Assembly: GCA_027483465.1 (NCBI GenBank)
Contig: JAIXUQ010000031.1
Location: 62,001-126,000, forward strand
Source of the DNA: Sphingomonadales bacterium
Lineage (GTDB): Bacteria > Pseudomonadota > Alphaproteobacteria > Sphingomonadales > Sphingomonadaceae
Length of the DNA stretch: 64,000 nucleotides
Direction of reading: 5' to 3'
Shown: positions 34,534-43,022 of the stretch, piece after piece
Layout: every line of letters begins with the position of its first letter
How positions within the stretch are numbered: position 1 is the stretch's first letter
The notes under the pieces: model-generated
The model's database searches: none
The model's input: the letters and a program-made list of their open reading frames with translations, nothing else
Told to the model about the DNA's origin: nothing
Program-made: the position numbers and the translations under genes

Positions 34534-34595
34534 CGGGGATAACGGGGATGGAATCGCCCGCCCCGCCCCGATCAGGCCGAATCCCGGGCCAAGGC

Positions 34596-35381
34596 TCAGG
34601 CCGCTGTCCAGCCGCCATCCATGCTGATATTGGCCCCGGTGATCTGGCTGGCGGCGTCGCTGCACAGGAACAGCGCGGTTTGCGCCACTTGGCTTACCGT
34701 CACGAACTGGCGGGTGGGCTGGGCCTTCAACAGCACATCCTCGATCACCTGTTCCCGGCTCAGGCCGCGGGCGGCCATCGTGTCGGGGATCTGCCGTTCC
34801 ACCAGCGGCGTCCACACATAGCCGGGCGAGATGCAGTTCACCGTCACGCCATGGGTTGCCACCTCAAGCGCCACCGATTTGGTGAAGCCGGCCAGCCCGT
34901 GCTTGGCCGCGACATAGGCCGATTTGAACGGCGAGGCGACCAGGCTGTGGGCCGAGGCGGTGTTGATGATGCGGCCCCAGCCGGCGGCCTTCATGCCCGG
35001 CACCGCGAGGCGCGTGGTGTGGAAGGCGCTGCTCAGATTGATGGCCAGGATGGCATCCCATTTCGCCGCCGGAAACTCCTCCACCGGCGCCACAAACTGG
35101 ATGCCGGCGTTGTTGACCAGGATGTCCACCCCGCCCAGTTCCGCGATCGCCGTGGCCATCATGGCTTCGATCTCGTCGGGCCGGCTCATGTCGGCGCCGT
35201 GATGGAGGGCGCCGCCGGCCTCGGCCCGCGCCGCGGCGATCTGATCGGCATCGCCAAAGCCGTTGATCATCACCCGCGCCCCGGCCCCGGCCAGCGCCTT
35301 GGCAATGGCCAGCCCGATGCCGCTGGTGGCGCCCGTGATCAGCGCGCGCTTGCCCGCCAATGTCATCGGATCAGCCGTCAT
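34596..35381 (-). CDS. 3-hydroxybutyrate dehydrogenase (SDR family)
   Basis: The enzyme interconverts (R)-3-hydroxybutyrate and acetoacetate with NAD. The 261-residue SDR has TGATSGIG at 16-23, NNAG at 90-93, and the catalytic Ser143, Tyr156 and Lys160. NNAGIQFVAPVEEFPAAKWD, with Gln95, is characteristic of bacterial BDH enzymes, as is the long helical insert before GANISMDGGW at the end. The ATG at 35381 shares a TGATG overlap with the thiolase stop, so the two form an operon and together could feed poly-hydroxybutyrate or ketone-body carbon into acetyl-CoA. Confidence 0.88.
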   Translation of the reverse strand: MTADPMTLAGKRALITGATSGIGLAIAKALAGAGARVMINGFGDADQIAAARAEAGGALHHGADMSRPDEIEAMMATAIAELGGVDILVNNAGIQFVAPVEEFPAAKWDAILAINLSSAFHTTRLAVPGMKAAGWGRIINTASAHSLVASPFKSAYVAAKHGLAGFTKSVALEVATHGVTVNCISPGYVWTPLVERQIPDTMAARGLSREQVIEDVLLKAQPTRQFVTVSQVAQTALFLCSDAASQITGANISMDGGWTAA

Positions 35382-36565
35382 CAGATCAGCTCCACGGCCA
35401 TGGCGGTGGCCTCGCCGCCGCCGATGCACAGGGCGGCCACCCCGCGCCGCCCGCCCGTGCGTTCCAGCGCGGCGATGAGGGTGGAGAGGATGCGCGCGCC
35501 CGATGCGCCGATCGGATGGCCCAGCGCGCAGGCGCCGCCGTGGATGTTCAGCCGTTCGTGCGGAATGGCCAGATCATGCATGGCGATCATCGCCACGGCG
35601 GCGAACGCCTCGTTCACCTCGAACAGATCGACATCGGCCACGCTCCAGCCGGCCCGCCCCAAGCATTTGCGGATGGCCGGCACCGGGGCGGTGGTGAAGC
35701 GCGCCGGTTCGTGGGCATGGGCGGCGTGGGCCACCACGCGGGCCTTCGCATTGAGGCCCAGCGCGCTGGCCACGCTGGCGCGCGTCATCACCAGTGCGGC
35801 GGCGCCATCGCTGATCGAGGAGGCGTTGGCGGCGGTGATGGTGCCGTCCTTGGCAAAGGCCGGCTTCAGGCCGGGAATCTTGTCGATCCGGGCCTTGCCG
35901 GGCTGTTCATCGGTTTCCACCACCACGTCGCCACCGCGGCCCGGCACTGTCACCGGCACGATCTCCCCGGCAAAGGCGCCGGCGGCGATGGCGCGCTGGG
36001 CGCGTTCCAGGCTGGCGATGGCAAATTCGTCCTGCGCCTGGCGGCTGAACTGGTAATCGCGCGCCGCCTCCTCGGCAAAGCTGCCCATCAGCCGGCCGGG
36101 TTCATAGGCATCTTCCAGCCCATCCAGATACATGCTGTCCATAATCGAATCATGGCCGATGCGGGCACCGCCGCGATGCTTTTTCAGCAGATAGGGCGCA
36201 TTGGTCATGCTCTCCATGCCGCCGGCCACGATCACATCGGCACTGCCGGCGCTGAGCGCATCATGCGCCATGCAGGCGGCCTGCATGCCGCTGCCGCACA
36301 TCTTGTTCACCGTGGTGGCCTCCACCTGCAAGGGCAGGCCGGCACCCAGTGCGGCCTGGCGCGCCGGGGCCTGGCCCAGGCCGGCCGGCAGCACGCAGCC
36401 CATGAAGATCCGGTCAACCCGGTCCCCGGCCAGCCCGGCACGGGCCACCGCCGCCTGCACCGCGGCGGCCCCCAGCGCGGTGGCGGAAAGGCCCGCCAAT
36501 GCGCCCTGGAACGCCCCCATCGGCGTGCGGGCATGGGCGGCAATCAGCACGGGATCAGCGGTCAT
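35381..36565 (-). CDS. Acetyl-CoA C-acetyltransferase (thiolase)
   Basis: The 394-residue thiolase has the acyl-accepting Cys90 in NKMCGSGMQA, His350 in GGACALGHPIGASGAR, the base Cys380 in LCIGGGEA, and the VNEAFA motif. These match the biosynthetic-type (acetoacetyl-CoA thiolase) layout. It condenses or cleaves acetoacetyl-CoA. The ATG at 36565 (MTADPVLIAAHARTP) was chosen; the extension to 36700 has no thiolase similarity. The next gene in the operon is 3-hydroxybutyrate dehydrogenase, which supports a role in hydroxybutyrate turnover. Confidence 0.92.
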   Translation of the reverse strand: MTADPVLIAAHARTPMGAFQGALAGLSATALGAAAVQAAVARAGLAGDRVDRIFMGCVLPAGLGQAPARQAALGAGLPLQVEATTVNKMCGSGMQAACMAHDALSAGSADVIVAGGMESMTNAPYLLKKHRGGARIGHDSIMDSMYLDGLEDAYEPGRLMGSFAEEAARDYQFSRQAQDEFAIASLERAQRAIAAGAFAGEIVPVTVPGRGGDVVVETDEQPGKARIDKIPGLKPAFAKDGTITAANASSISDGAAALVMTRASVASALGLNAKARVVAHAAHAHEPARFTTAPVPAIRKCLGRAGWSVADVDLFEVNEAFAAVAMIAMHDLAIPHERLNIHGGACALGHPIGASGARILSTLIAALERTGGRRGVAALCIGGGEATAMAVELI

Positions 36566-36788
36566 GGTCCGGAATATTCCCTCGTTGTGGCGCCGCCTTC
36601 CATAAGCGGGCCCGCCGCTGGAATCACGCGCTTTCGGCAACGGCCGCGCCGGCCGCTTTGCACCCTTGCCAGCCTGAGGTGGACGGGTTAGCTCTGGCAA
36701 AGATGAAAATTATCTTAAGCATGCTGTGGCGCGGCCCGGCGTGTCCGCCGCCGGCGGTGCCAGAACGCGCCGCCGGGGAGAGGCAGGC

Positions 36789-38408
36789 ATGAACCGGTCG
36801 ACCAGTCTGCGCCGGCATTGGCCATCCGTGCTGCTGGTGCTGGCAACGGTGGCGCTGCTGGCCGGGCTGGGCTATCTGGCGGCCTGGCGCCAGGCGCGGC
36901 AGATCGAAACGGCGCGGGCCAGCCTGCTTGCCAGCGCCCTGCTGCGGCAGCTTGAGGTTGCCACCACCCAGGCGGGGCAGGGTTTTGACGAAATCCGCCG
37001 TTATCGCGGGGTGGTGCCCTGCTCGCCCGAGCATCTGCGCATCATGCGCCAGGCCGATATCGGGGCCGGCTTCATCGCGCTGTTTGGCGCCTTTCTTGAT
37101 GGCGGCCTCTATTGTTCCTCGCTGGGGGTGGAGGATGGCACTGCCGTGCCGCTGGGGCCGCCTGACTATATCCTGCGCAACACCCGGCTGTGGTCACAGA
37201 AATCGCTGCCTTTTGCCGATGACGTGCCGGTGCTGATCCTGGCGCGTGGTGATCTGCTGGCGGTGATCGCCAAGGATCTGATCCTCTCGGCGTTGCCCGA
37301 GGAACCGGGCCTGTCGGGCATGATCGTGCATCCGGCGTCGGGGATCGTGCTGGCCGGGCGCGGCGGCTTCGATACCGGCTGGTTGCGGGTGCAGACACCG
37401 GGCACGCTGAGCAGCCACATGCGCGAGGGGCGGATCATCGCCATGGCCACCGCCCGCGATCTGGAGGTGACGGCCGCCGTTGCCATCGCCCCGCCGGCGC
37501 TGGCCGCCACGGTGGCGGCGCTGGCGCGCTGGCTGGTGCCGGGCGGCGCGGTGCTGGGGCTGGTGATCGGCCTGGCCGCCGCCCGCCTGCTGCGCCGCCG
37601 CTCCTCGCCGGAAGCCGAACTGCGCCTGGCGCTGCGCAACCGGCAATTGCATCTCGTCTATCAGCCGATGATCGATCAGGAGACCGGGCGCTGGGCGGGC
37701 GCCGAGGCGCTGCTGCGCTGGGAGCGGCCCGATGGCACCAGCACCGCGCCGGCCGCCTTTGTGGCCATTGCCGAAACCGGCGGCCTGATGGCGGAGCTGA
37801 CACAGGAAATGCTCCGCCTGCTGGCCAATGATCTGGGCCCCATCCACGCCGCCAGCCCGGTGGGCTTCCACATGGCCTTCAACATCGCCACGCCCGATCT
37901 GCATGACGAGGCGACGATGGATTGCATCGCCGCGCTGATCGAGGATCTGGGCATCCGCCGCGGCTATCTCACCGCCGAAATCCGCGAACATTCGCTGCTC
38001 AACCCGCAAACCACCTATCAGCATCTGCTGGCGCTGCAGGATCTGGGGGTGAATGTGGCGATCGATGATTTCGGCTCCGGCTATTCCGGTCTGGGCCTGC
38101 TCGAATCCTTCCGGGTGGACTATATCAAGATCGAACCCGACTTCATCCGCGCGCTGAACCGCACCGCGGCGGCCACCACGCTGGTGCGCAACGTGGTGGA
38201 GATCGCCCGCTCGCTGGCCGTGGGCATCGTGGCGGAAGGGGTGGAAAGCGCGGCCCAGGCCGATGCGCTCAAGGCGCTGGGCGTCCGCTATGGCCAGGGC
38301 TGGCTGCACGCGCCGCCGCTGTCGGCCACGGCGCTGCTCGAAGGGCTGAAGGGGCAGCAGGCCCCGGCGGCGGCTGACAGCCTCAATCCACCACCGACAG
38401 GCGGGTGA
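36789..38408 (+). CDS. Membrane c-di-GMP phosphodiesterase (CSS-motif sensor, EAL domain)
   Basis: The 539-residue protein has TM1 at about 12-34, a periplasmic CSS-motif redox sensor with Cys78 and Cys109-Ser-Ser, a second TM near 238-262, and a C-terminal EAL domain (about 275-520). Catalytic residues visible are Glu306 (EALLRW), Asn in FNIATP, Glu in EIREHS, Asp426-Asp427 (DDFGSG), Lys in YIKIEP, Glu483 and Glu486 (EGVES), with QGW in place of QGY. It should hydrolyse c-di-GMP when the periplasmic thiols change state, as in E. coli PdeB/PdeC-type proteins. The Met at 36789 follows GGGGAGAGGC. Confidence 0.9.
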   Translation: MNRSTSLRRHWPSVLLVLATVALLAGLGYLAAWRQARQIETARASLLASALLRQLEVATTQAGQGFDEIRRYRGVVPCSPEHLRIMRQADIGAGFIALFGAFLDGGLYCSSLGVEDGTAVPLGPPDYILRNTRLWSQKSLPFADDVPVLILARGDLLAVIAKDLILSALPEEPGLSGMIVHPASGIVLAGRGGFDTGWLRVQTPGTLSSHMREGRIIAMATARDLEVTAAVAIAPPALAATVAALARWLVPGGAVLGLVIGLAAARLLRRRSSPEAELRLALRNRQLHLVYQPMIDQETGRWAGAEALLRWERPDGTSTAPAAFVAIAETGGLMAELTQEMLRLLANDLGPIHAASPVGFHMAFNIATPDLHDEATMDCIAALIEDLGIRRGYLTAEIREHSLLNPQTTYQHLLALQDLGVNVAIDDFGSGYSGLGLLESFRVDYIKIEPDFIRALNRTAAATTLVRNVVEIARSLAVGIVAEGVESAAQADALKALGVRYGQGWLHAPPLSATALLEGLKGQQAPAAADSLNPPPTGG

Positions 38409-38742
38409 TGCGCAAGCGCCGGCCATAGGCGCCCTGAAAGCCGCAGCGCACTGGCTGGTCCACCAACGTGCCTTCGAACACCACCCGATGCCCGGCGATG
38501 GTGTTCAGCGGCTGGCTGAGCACGGCCGAGGCGGTGATTTCGAGCGGCACCGAATGCATGCCATTGGCATCCTGAAAGGACAGGACCAGCCCTTCCGAGG
38601 CCCCCTCCAGCGTGCCGATGCCATATTTGGGCTCCGCAGCGGCCGTGTCGCAGCCATCGTCGGCCGCCTGGCAGCCGTGCAGGGCAAGGCCGGCCGCCAG
38701 CGGCAGCAGCATAGGCACAAAGCGATGCGTTCCCCAGCCCAT
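38383..38742 (-). CDS. Small secreted lipoprotein of unknown function
   Basis: The 119-residue product has a signal peptide with a lipobox-like LHGC (Cys24) after MGWGTHRFVPMLLPLAAGLA, and a small beta-rich domain (EGASEGLVLSFQDANGMHSV, HRVVFEGTLVDQPVRCGF) that contains two more cysteines. No family was recognised. Its 3' end overlaps the EAL gene by 26 bases on the opposite strand. It may act in the periplasm near the CSS sensor, but only proximity suggests this. Confidence 0.65.
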   Translation of the reverse strand: MGWGTHRFVPMLLPLAAGLALHGCQAADDGCDTAAAEPKYGIGTLEGASEGLVLSFQDANGMHSVPLEITASAVLSQPLNTIAGHRVVFEGTLVDQPVRCGFQGAYGRRLRITRLSVVD

Positions 38743-39058
38743 CGGGGAAGTAAACTAGGCTGCGGCCGGCCACTGCACAAGAAAAAATTAACGCCTTTGT
38801 ATTGAATTTTTCAGGCTTGGGCCGCCGGCTGCGAACAGGGGCGCGAAAGCGGCAAGGATCAGAAGGCGATATACCGAAGGCTATGGCTGACGGTTTTTCA
38901 CCTTCTTGCACCGGTGCCGCGCCATAAACGCCGCTGATTGCCGGCCGTCTATCCGCTTGCAAGCTTGGTGCGTGATGATAGGAGCCGCCATCGGTTCCTT
39001 GTCCCGTCGCATCCGCTGCTGGATCAGGTGCTGATGGTGAGCAGGTTCAACCGGGCCC
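38743..39058. other. 316-bp gap without a recognised gene
   Basis: The gap lies upstream of two divergently read genes (lipoprotein to the left, one-TM protein to the right). It has an AT-rich patch near 38779-38815 containing TTAACGCCTTTGTATTGAA, likely promoter material, and no convincing ORF or strong hairpin. Confidence 0.4.
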
Positions 39059-40168
39059 ATGCCGACGTCTGTCGATAACCGCACTGCCCCGCCGGCCGGC
39101 GCCTGGCGCCGTGGGCTGCTGGCGCTGGGCATCGGGCGCGGCCGCATCAGCGCGGCGCCGCAACCGGTGTGCAATGATCATCCGCCCGCCCGCGAATATG
39201 GCCATTTCGGGCCGGCGGCGATGGTTTTTCCGGAAAGCGAGGCCACGGCGGATGCGCCGCCACCCGTGATGGCGCGCTCGATCCAGCCGCCGCCGCGCCC
39301 GCTGGCTGAACCGGAACTGTCCGCCGCCTTGCTGCCACGCACCGGCCCGCTGCCCTGGCAGCTGGCCCGTGCCGGCAAGGGGCCGATGCTGTGGCCGGTG
39401 GCCATCCTGCCGCAACGCCTGCGCTCCCCGGTGGGGCCGATCAGCCCGCCCGTGGCACCGCAGGCGGGCATGTTTGCCGGGATGGATGGCGTGCTTGATC
39501 ATCTGCGCGCCGCCCCGGCGGATGCGGCGGAACCGGCACCCCTGCACGAGGATCTGGCCGCCATGATCGCCGCCTGGTCGGGCGGGGCCGAAGCGGTGGT
39601 GCCGCCGCCGCTGCTGGCGCCTGCGCCGCGCTTGCGGCGGGCACCCGTGGCGGTGCCGGCCGCCGTGCCCTCCGATCGCTGGGCGGCCATGCTGCTGGCC
39701 GGGCTGGCGCTGCTGGCGCTGCTGGCCGGCGTGATGCTCACCGGGCAGCGCCCGCCGCCGGTGCAGGCCCGGCTGGCCCGGCCGGCCCCGTCAGCCACGC
39801 CGGGCGAATTCTGGCTGATCGGCATGGCGCCCAACGAAACCGCCCTGATCGGCCGGCTGGTGCCCAGCGGCGCGGGCACGGTTTCGCTGCGGGTGGATCT
39901 GGTGTCGGGCGCGCCCGGTGGGGAGCGCTGGGATTATCTGATCGCCTGCCCGGCTGGGGCCGTGCTGCACCGATCGGGCGACCGCTGGCGCGACCGGCTG
40001 CGCACCGTGCCGCTGGGGCTGGTTGATCACACGCCGGACTGGGAGCCGCGTGCCGTCCGCTTTGCCTGCCAGGGCGATGCCAGCGGCGGCCCGTGGCCGG
40101 CCTTCGAGGCGGCGCGCGACGATGCCGAACAACAGATGCGCGGCGGCAACCCGCTGCTGGATTTCTGA
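39059..40168 (+). CDS. Unknown one-TM protein with periplasmic C-terminal domain
   Basis: The 369-residue protein does not resemble a family I know. Its first 205 residues are proline- and alanine-rich and presumably cytosolic. One strong TM helix lies near 212-230 (WAAMLLAGLALLALLAGVML). The last 130 residues look like a folded beta-rich domain (TPGEFWLIGMAPNETALIG, GERWDYLIACPAGAVLH) with two cysteines. The topology resembles anti-sigma or TonB-like single-pass proteins, but no signature supports either. GAGCAGG precedes the ATG by about 16 bases. Confidence 0.6.
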   Translation: MPTSVDNRTAPPAGAWRRGLLALGIGRGRISAAPQPVCNDHPPAREYGHFGPAAMVFPESEATADAPPPVMARSIQPPPRPLAEPELSAALLPRTGPLPWQLARAGKGPMLWPVAILPQRLRSPVGPISPPVAPQAGMFAGMDGVLDHLRAAPADAAEPAPLHEDLAAMIAAWSGGAEAVVPPPLLAPAPRLRRAPVAVPAAVPSDRWAAMLLAGLALLALLAGVMLTGQRPPPVQARLARPAPSATPGEFWLIGMAPNETALIGRLVPSGAGTVSLRVDLVSGAPGGERWDYLIACPAGAVLHRSGDRWRDRLRTVPLGLVDHTPDWEPRAVRFACQGDASGGPWPAFEAARDDAEQQMRGGNPLLDF

Positions 40169-40174
40169 TCCGCG

Positions 40175-41533
40175 TCAAAACACGCGGGCCAAGGTCATTT
40201 CCACCCGGTGGCGGGCAAAGCTGTAAAGCGGGATGGAGGAATCCGCGCCAACAAAACTATAGGCCACCACCGGCGAGAACCCCAGCACCCGGATGCGGCG
40301 GGAGGCCAGCGTGAACCGCGCGCCATAGCGCCAATCGGTGCGCGGCCGGCTGGCCAGCAGGGGCAGCGCGGCATCCGCCCACCCGCGCGCAGCATCAAGG
40401 CTGAGCCCCAGGTTGATGCCGCGTGGCAGTTCCCCACCCAGCCCCAGCAGCAGGCCCGCTTCGGTGCTGGCGAAGGCCGGATCGTTCAGATCCTCGCGCC
40501 GCAGCGTGGCACCGGCGGTGAGGATCAGGCTCTGCTTCACCACCCGGTCAACCGTCATGCGCGCCACCAGCTGCCGGCCGGCAAAAGCCGCGCCAATGGC
40601 CGACCCGAGCAGGCGGACATCGATGATCCCCGTGAGCCGCGTGGCGCGATCGGTGGTGCGTTCCGCCACCAGCCGCACCCCGCCGGCCCGCTGCAGCAGC
40701 CGGCCGGCAAACCAGCGGCCTGAAACCTGCCCCAACGCCGAAAGCCGCGTGCGGCCATCGCCCGACCGCCATTCCGGCCCGGCGGCCAGGTTCAGGGCAT
40801 GATCATCGAAATCGGCCGGGGCAGAGGGGTAGAGGGTGCTGCGCGCAAACGCCTCTGCCACCAGATTGAGCGTTTCGCCCACCGGCTGGCGCAACCGGGC
40901 GGCCAGGGTGGCGGTAACCCCCAGGCCGCTGGTCTGGCGGGCATCGTCCGACAATTGCAACGGCACCTTCTCGCCCAGGATGTCGATATCCAGGCTGCGC
41001 TCGGTGGTGGCGTTGTTGATGTTGGAATCGGGGGCGATGCCGATCGCCACGTCCACACCGATCCGGTCCCGGTCGCGCAGCAGCGCCCGCATGGCAAAGA
41101 CGGTGCGCGCCAGATCGGCGGGCAGGGTGCCGGCGGCGCCGGCCAGGCGGAAATGATAATCCGCCGCCTGGTTGCGACCCAGCAGGGCCAGTGCCCGCGC
41201 CAGTTCCAGCCGCGCGCGGGTGAGTTCCGGCCGCTGCACCAGCACGAAGCGGAACAGGCGCACCGCCTCCTCCAGCCGGCCGCTTTCGGCGGCGATATAG
41301 CCCAGCAGGAAGGCCCGCTCCACCGCCAGCCGCGGCACGGTGGCCAGGGCGCGCAGCAGCGGCTCGGCCTCGGCAAAGCGCCGCGCCATCGTCAGCCGGT
41401 CGGCCAGCGCCAGCAGTTCATCGGCGCTCAGGGTCGCTTCGCAGGTGCCCGCCACACAGGCCGGCGGTGGCGGTGGCGGCGGGGCGGGCGGCGGCGCGCT
41501 TTGCAGGAAGGCCACGGCCGCGCAGCCCGTCAA
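40175..41533 (-). CDS. Slam-like (DUF560) outer membrane protein with TPR domain
   Basis: The 452-residue protein has an N-terminal TPR-type helical region (about 35-150: AEAEPLLRALATVP, EEAVRLFRFVLVQRPELTRA, LELARALALLGRNQAADY) and a C-terminal DUF560 beta barrel (about 165-452) with the typical GIAPDSNINNAT start and a final Phe (VEMTLARVF). This is the architecture of surface lipoprotein assembly modifiers (Slam), which move lipoproteins to the cell surface. The start is a TTG at 41533 in a TTGA overlap with the upstream lipoprotein gene. That start leaves only a truncated signal peptide (MTGCAAVAFLQS), so the true start is uncertain. Confidence 0.75.
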   Translation of the reverse strand: MTGCAAVAFLQSAPPPAPPPPPPPACVAGTCEATLSADELLALADRLTMARRFAEAEPLLRALATVPRLAVERAFLLGYIAAESGRLEEAVRLFRFVLVQRPELTRARLELARALALLGRNQAADYHFRLAGAAGTLPADLARTVFAMRALLRDRDRIGVDVAIGIAPDSNINNATTERSLDIDILGEKVPLQLSDDARQTSGLGVTATLAARLRQPVGETLNLVAEAFARSTLYPSAPADFDDHALNLAAGPEWRSGDGRTRLSALGQVSGRWFAGRLLQRAGGVRLVAERTTDRATRLTGIIDVRLLGSAIGAAFAGRQLVARMTVDRVVKQSLILTAGATLRREDLNDPAFASTEAGLLLGLGGELPRGINLGLSLDAARGWADAALPLLASRPRTDWRYGARFTLASRRIRVLGFSPVVAYSFVGADSSIPLYSFARHRVEMTLARVF

Positions 41534-42714
41534 CGGGCGCCGGTGAAGCCGCCGATGATGTCCACCCGCTGATCGGCGCCGCCACCAACGATGCGGAAAT
41601 TGCCGCCGATCTCTTCGGCCCGGCTGCCGTAAAGGCTGCCGTTGAGGATGCCGACCGCCACCGGAACCGTGCGGCCACCCACGGCCAAGCTGCTGATATT
41701 GCCGGCAAAGCCAGGCCTGTCGCTGCCAAATGAAGCAACACCGGTGGCGGAGAAGCTGCGGCCCGCATTGCTGCTGTTGTAGGCCGCAAGGCCACCGGTG
41801 CTGCCTTCAAAGGCATCATTGGTGGCCGTGAACGTGCCCGACAAGGCGATGTTGATGCTGTTCTGGGCGAAATTCACCGCCACGGTCGCCGTGCCCGAAA
41901 TCCATTCGGTGCGGGAACGGATCGACGGCGCCGAATCGATTTCGGTGTTGTAGATGGCGGTGGCCAGCAGGCCGCCGTTGAACGTGCCGCTGCCGGTGGT
42001 GGGCACGCGGCTGGCCGGCGTGGGCGTGCCAAACACGAAGGCGGAGCGTTCGCGGGTGTAGAGCCCCTGGGTGGCGGCCGTGCCCGCTGTCACCGTGGCC
42101 GGAACCACCGCGGTGTTGCGCACAAAGCCGGCAAGCGTGACAAAACGGGTGCGCGTGCCCGGATTTTCGTAAAAGAAGGTCACCACTTCATCGGGGATCG
42201 ACGGTGTCGGCCCGCGCTGCAGATAGGAGAAATTGGGCAGATCGGGCGTGCCCGCCTGCGGTGCCCGGGTGCCGCCGAATGCGGTGCGGAACAGCGGATC
42301 ATCAAACACCGAATCGGCCACCACCCCGCCCGCCGGCTGCTGGATGCGCAGGCGGAAGGTGGCGTTGGTGGGTTCGAACACCACGGAAATCTGCGACGGT
42401 GTCACCGGCGAGGTGGTGGCCAGAAATTCCTCGGTGCGCACACCGGTGGGGCTCACCCGCTCGTCCACCTGGCGCGAACCGCCCATGCCGGAATAGTTGG
42501 TCGTCACGGTTTCGGTGAGCATGGTGACCGAAGCCGGCGTGGTGGTTGGCGTGGGTGTCACCGTTGCAACACTGCAACCACCGGTGGCGGAAATCACGGC
42601 GCACGAGGCATCGGCAAGACCACCGCTGGAAGCGCACCCAGCGAGCATGGCCAGCGGGGACAAGCCCAACATGCTGCGGGCCAACACGCTGCGGGAAAAT
42701 GCTGCTGCCCTCAC
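41530..42714 (-). CDS. Probable surface lipoprotein with TbpB-like C-terminal barrel (Slam client)
   Basis: The 394-residue product has a signal peptide with lipobox LAGC, followed by Ser/Gly/Thr-rich low-complexity sequence (TPTPTTTPA) and beta-rich domains. The C-terminal SGTFTATNDAFEG region and the final GSLYGSRAEEIGGNFRIVGG match the end of transferrin-binding-protein-like (TbpB_B_D) barrels found in Slam-dependent surface lipoproteins. A GTG at 42714 gives a complete signal peptide with Arg residues; an ATG at 42672 would leave a very short one. It is translationally coupled to the Slam-like gene. Confidence 0.7.
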   Translation of the reverse strand: MRAAAFSRSVLARSMLGLSPLAMLAGCASSGGLADASCAVISATGGCSVATVTPTPTTTPASVTMLTETVTTNYSGMGGSRQVDERVSPTGVRTEEFLATTSPVTPSQISVVFEPTNATFRLRIQQPAGGVVADSVFDDPLFRTAFGGTRAPQAGTPDLPNFSYLQRGPTPSIPDEVVTFFYENPGTRTRFVTLAGFVRNTAVVPATVTAGTAATQGLYTRERSAFVFGTPTPASRVPTTGSGTFNGGLLATAIYNTEIDSAPSIRSRTEWISGTATVAVNFAQNSINIALSGTFTATNDAFEGSTGGLAAYNSSNAGRSFSATGVASFGSDRPGFAGNISSLAVGGRTVPVAVGILNGSLYGSRAEEIGGNFRIVGGGADQRVDIIGGFTGAR

Positions 42715-43022
42715 CTCTGCCCCCGGATGCTCATGCGGCCAGCCTGGCGGGCGCCATTGCCCGTTACCCGACCAATTGTCTGAAATTGAGGGAAAAACCG
42801 CCAATGTTCATGTTTCTCACATATTCTTGTATCGCCACAGCCTCGGTTAGCGCAAGCTGCAAAAGCGGCACGCCCGGCCAGCGGGGGGCTGGCCACCCGG
42901 GTTTCGCCAAACCTGCGCCAATTCTCATTCAAAGTCACGTTTGTTCATCTTTTGGAAATAAGACCATTGTGCAATTCCGGTATCCGTCATAGACAAACCG
43001 AGAGCGATCAGAGCGGGGGACG
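42715..43022. other. 308-bp divergent regulatory region before the cellulose operon
   Basis: This gap separates the minus-strand lipoprotein/Slam pair from the plus-strand cellulose operon and should contain both promoters. A GGCCAGC...GCTGGCC inverted repeat near 42877-42895 and AT-richer stretches around 42925-42990 are visible. No clean -35/-10 pair or regulator site could be assigned. Confidence 0.4.

Noticed and set aside
38783-38802. Possible CtrA box (TTAA-N7-TTAA)
   Set aside because: The second half-site is not TTAA at the required spacing here or at the other TTAAC sites near 55551, 56908 and 60174.
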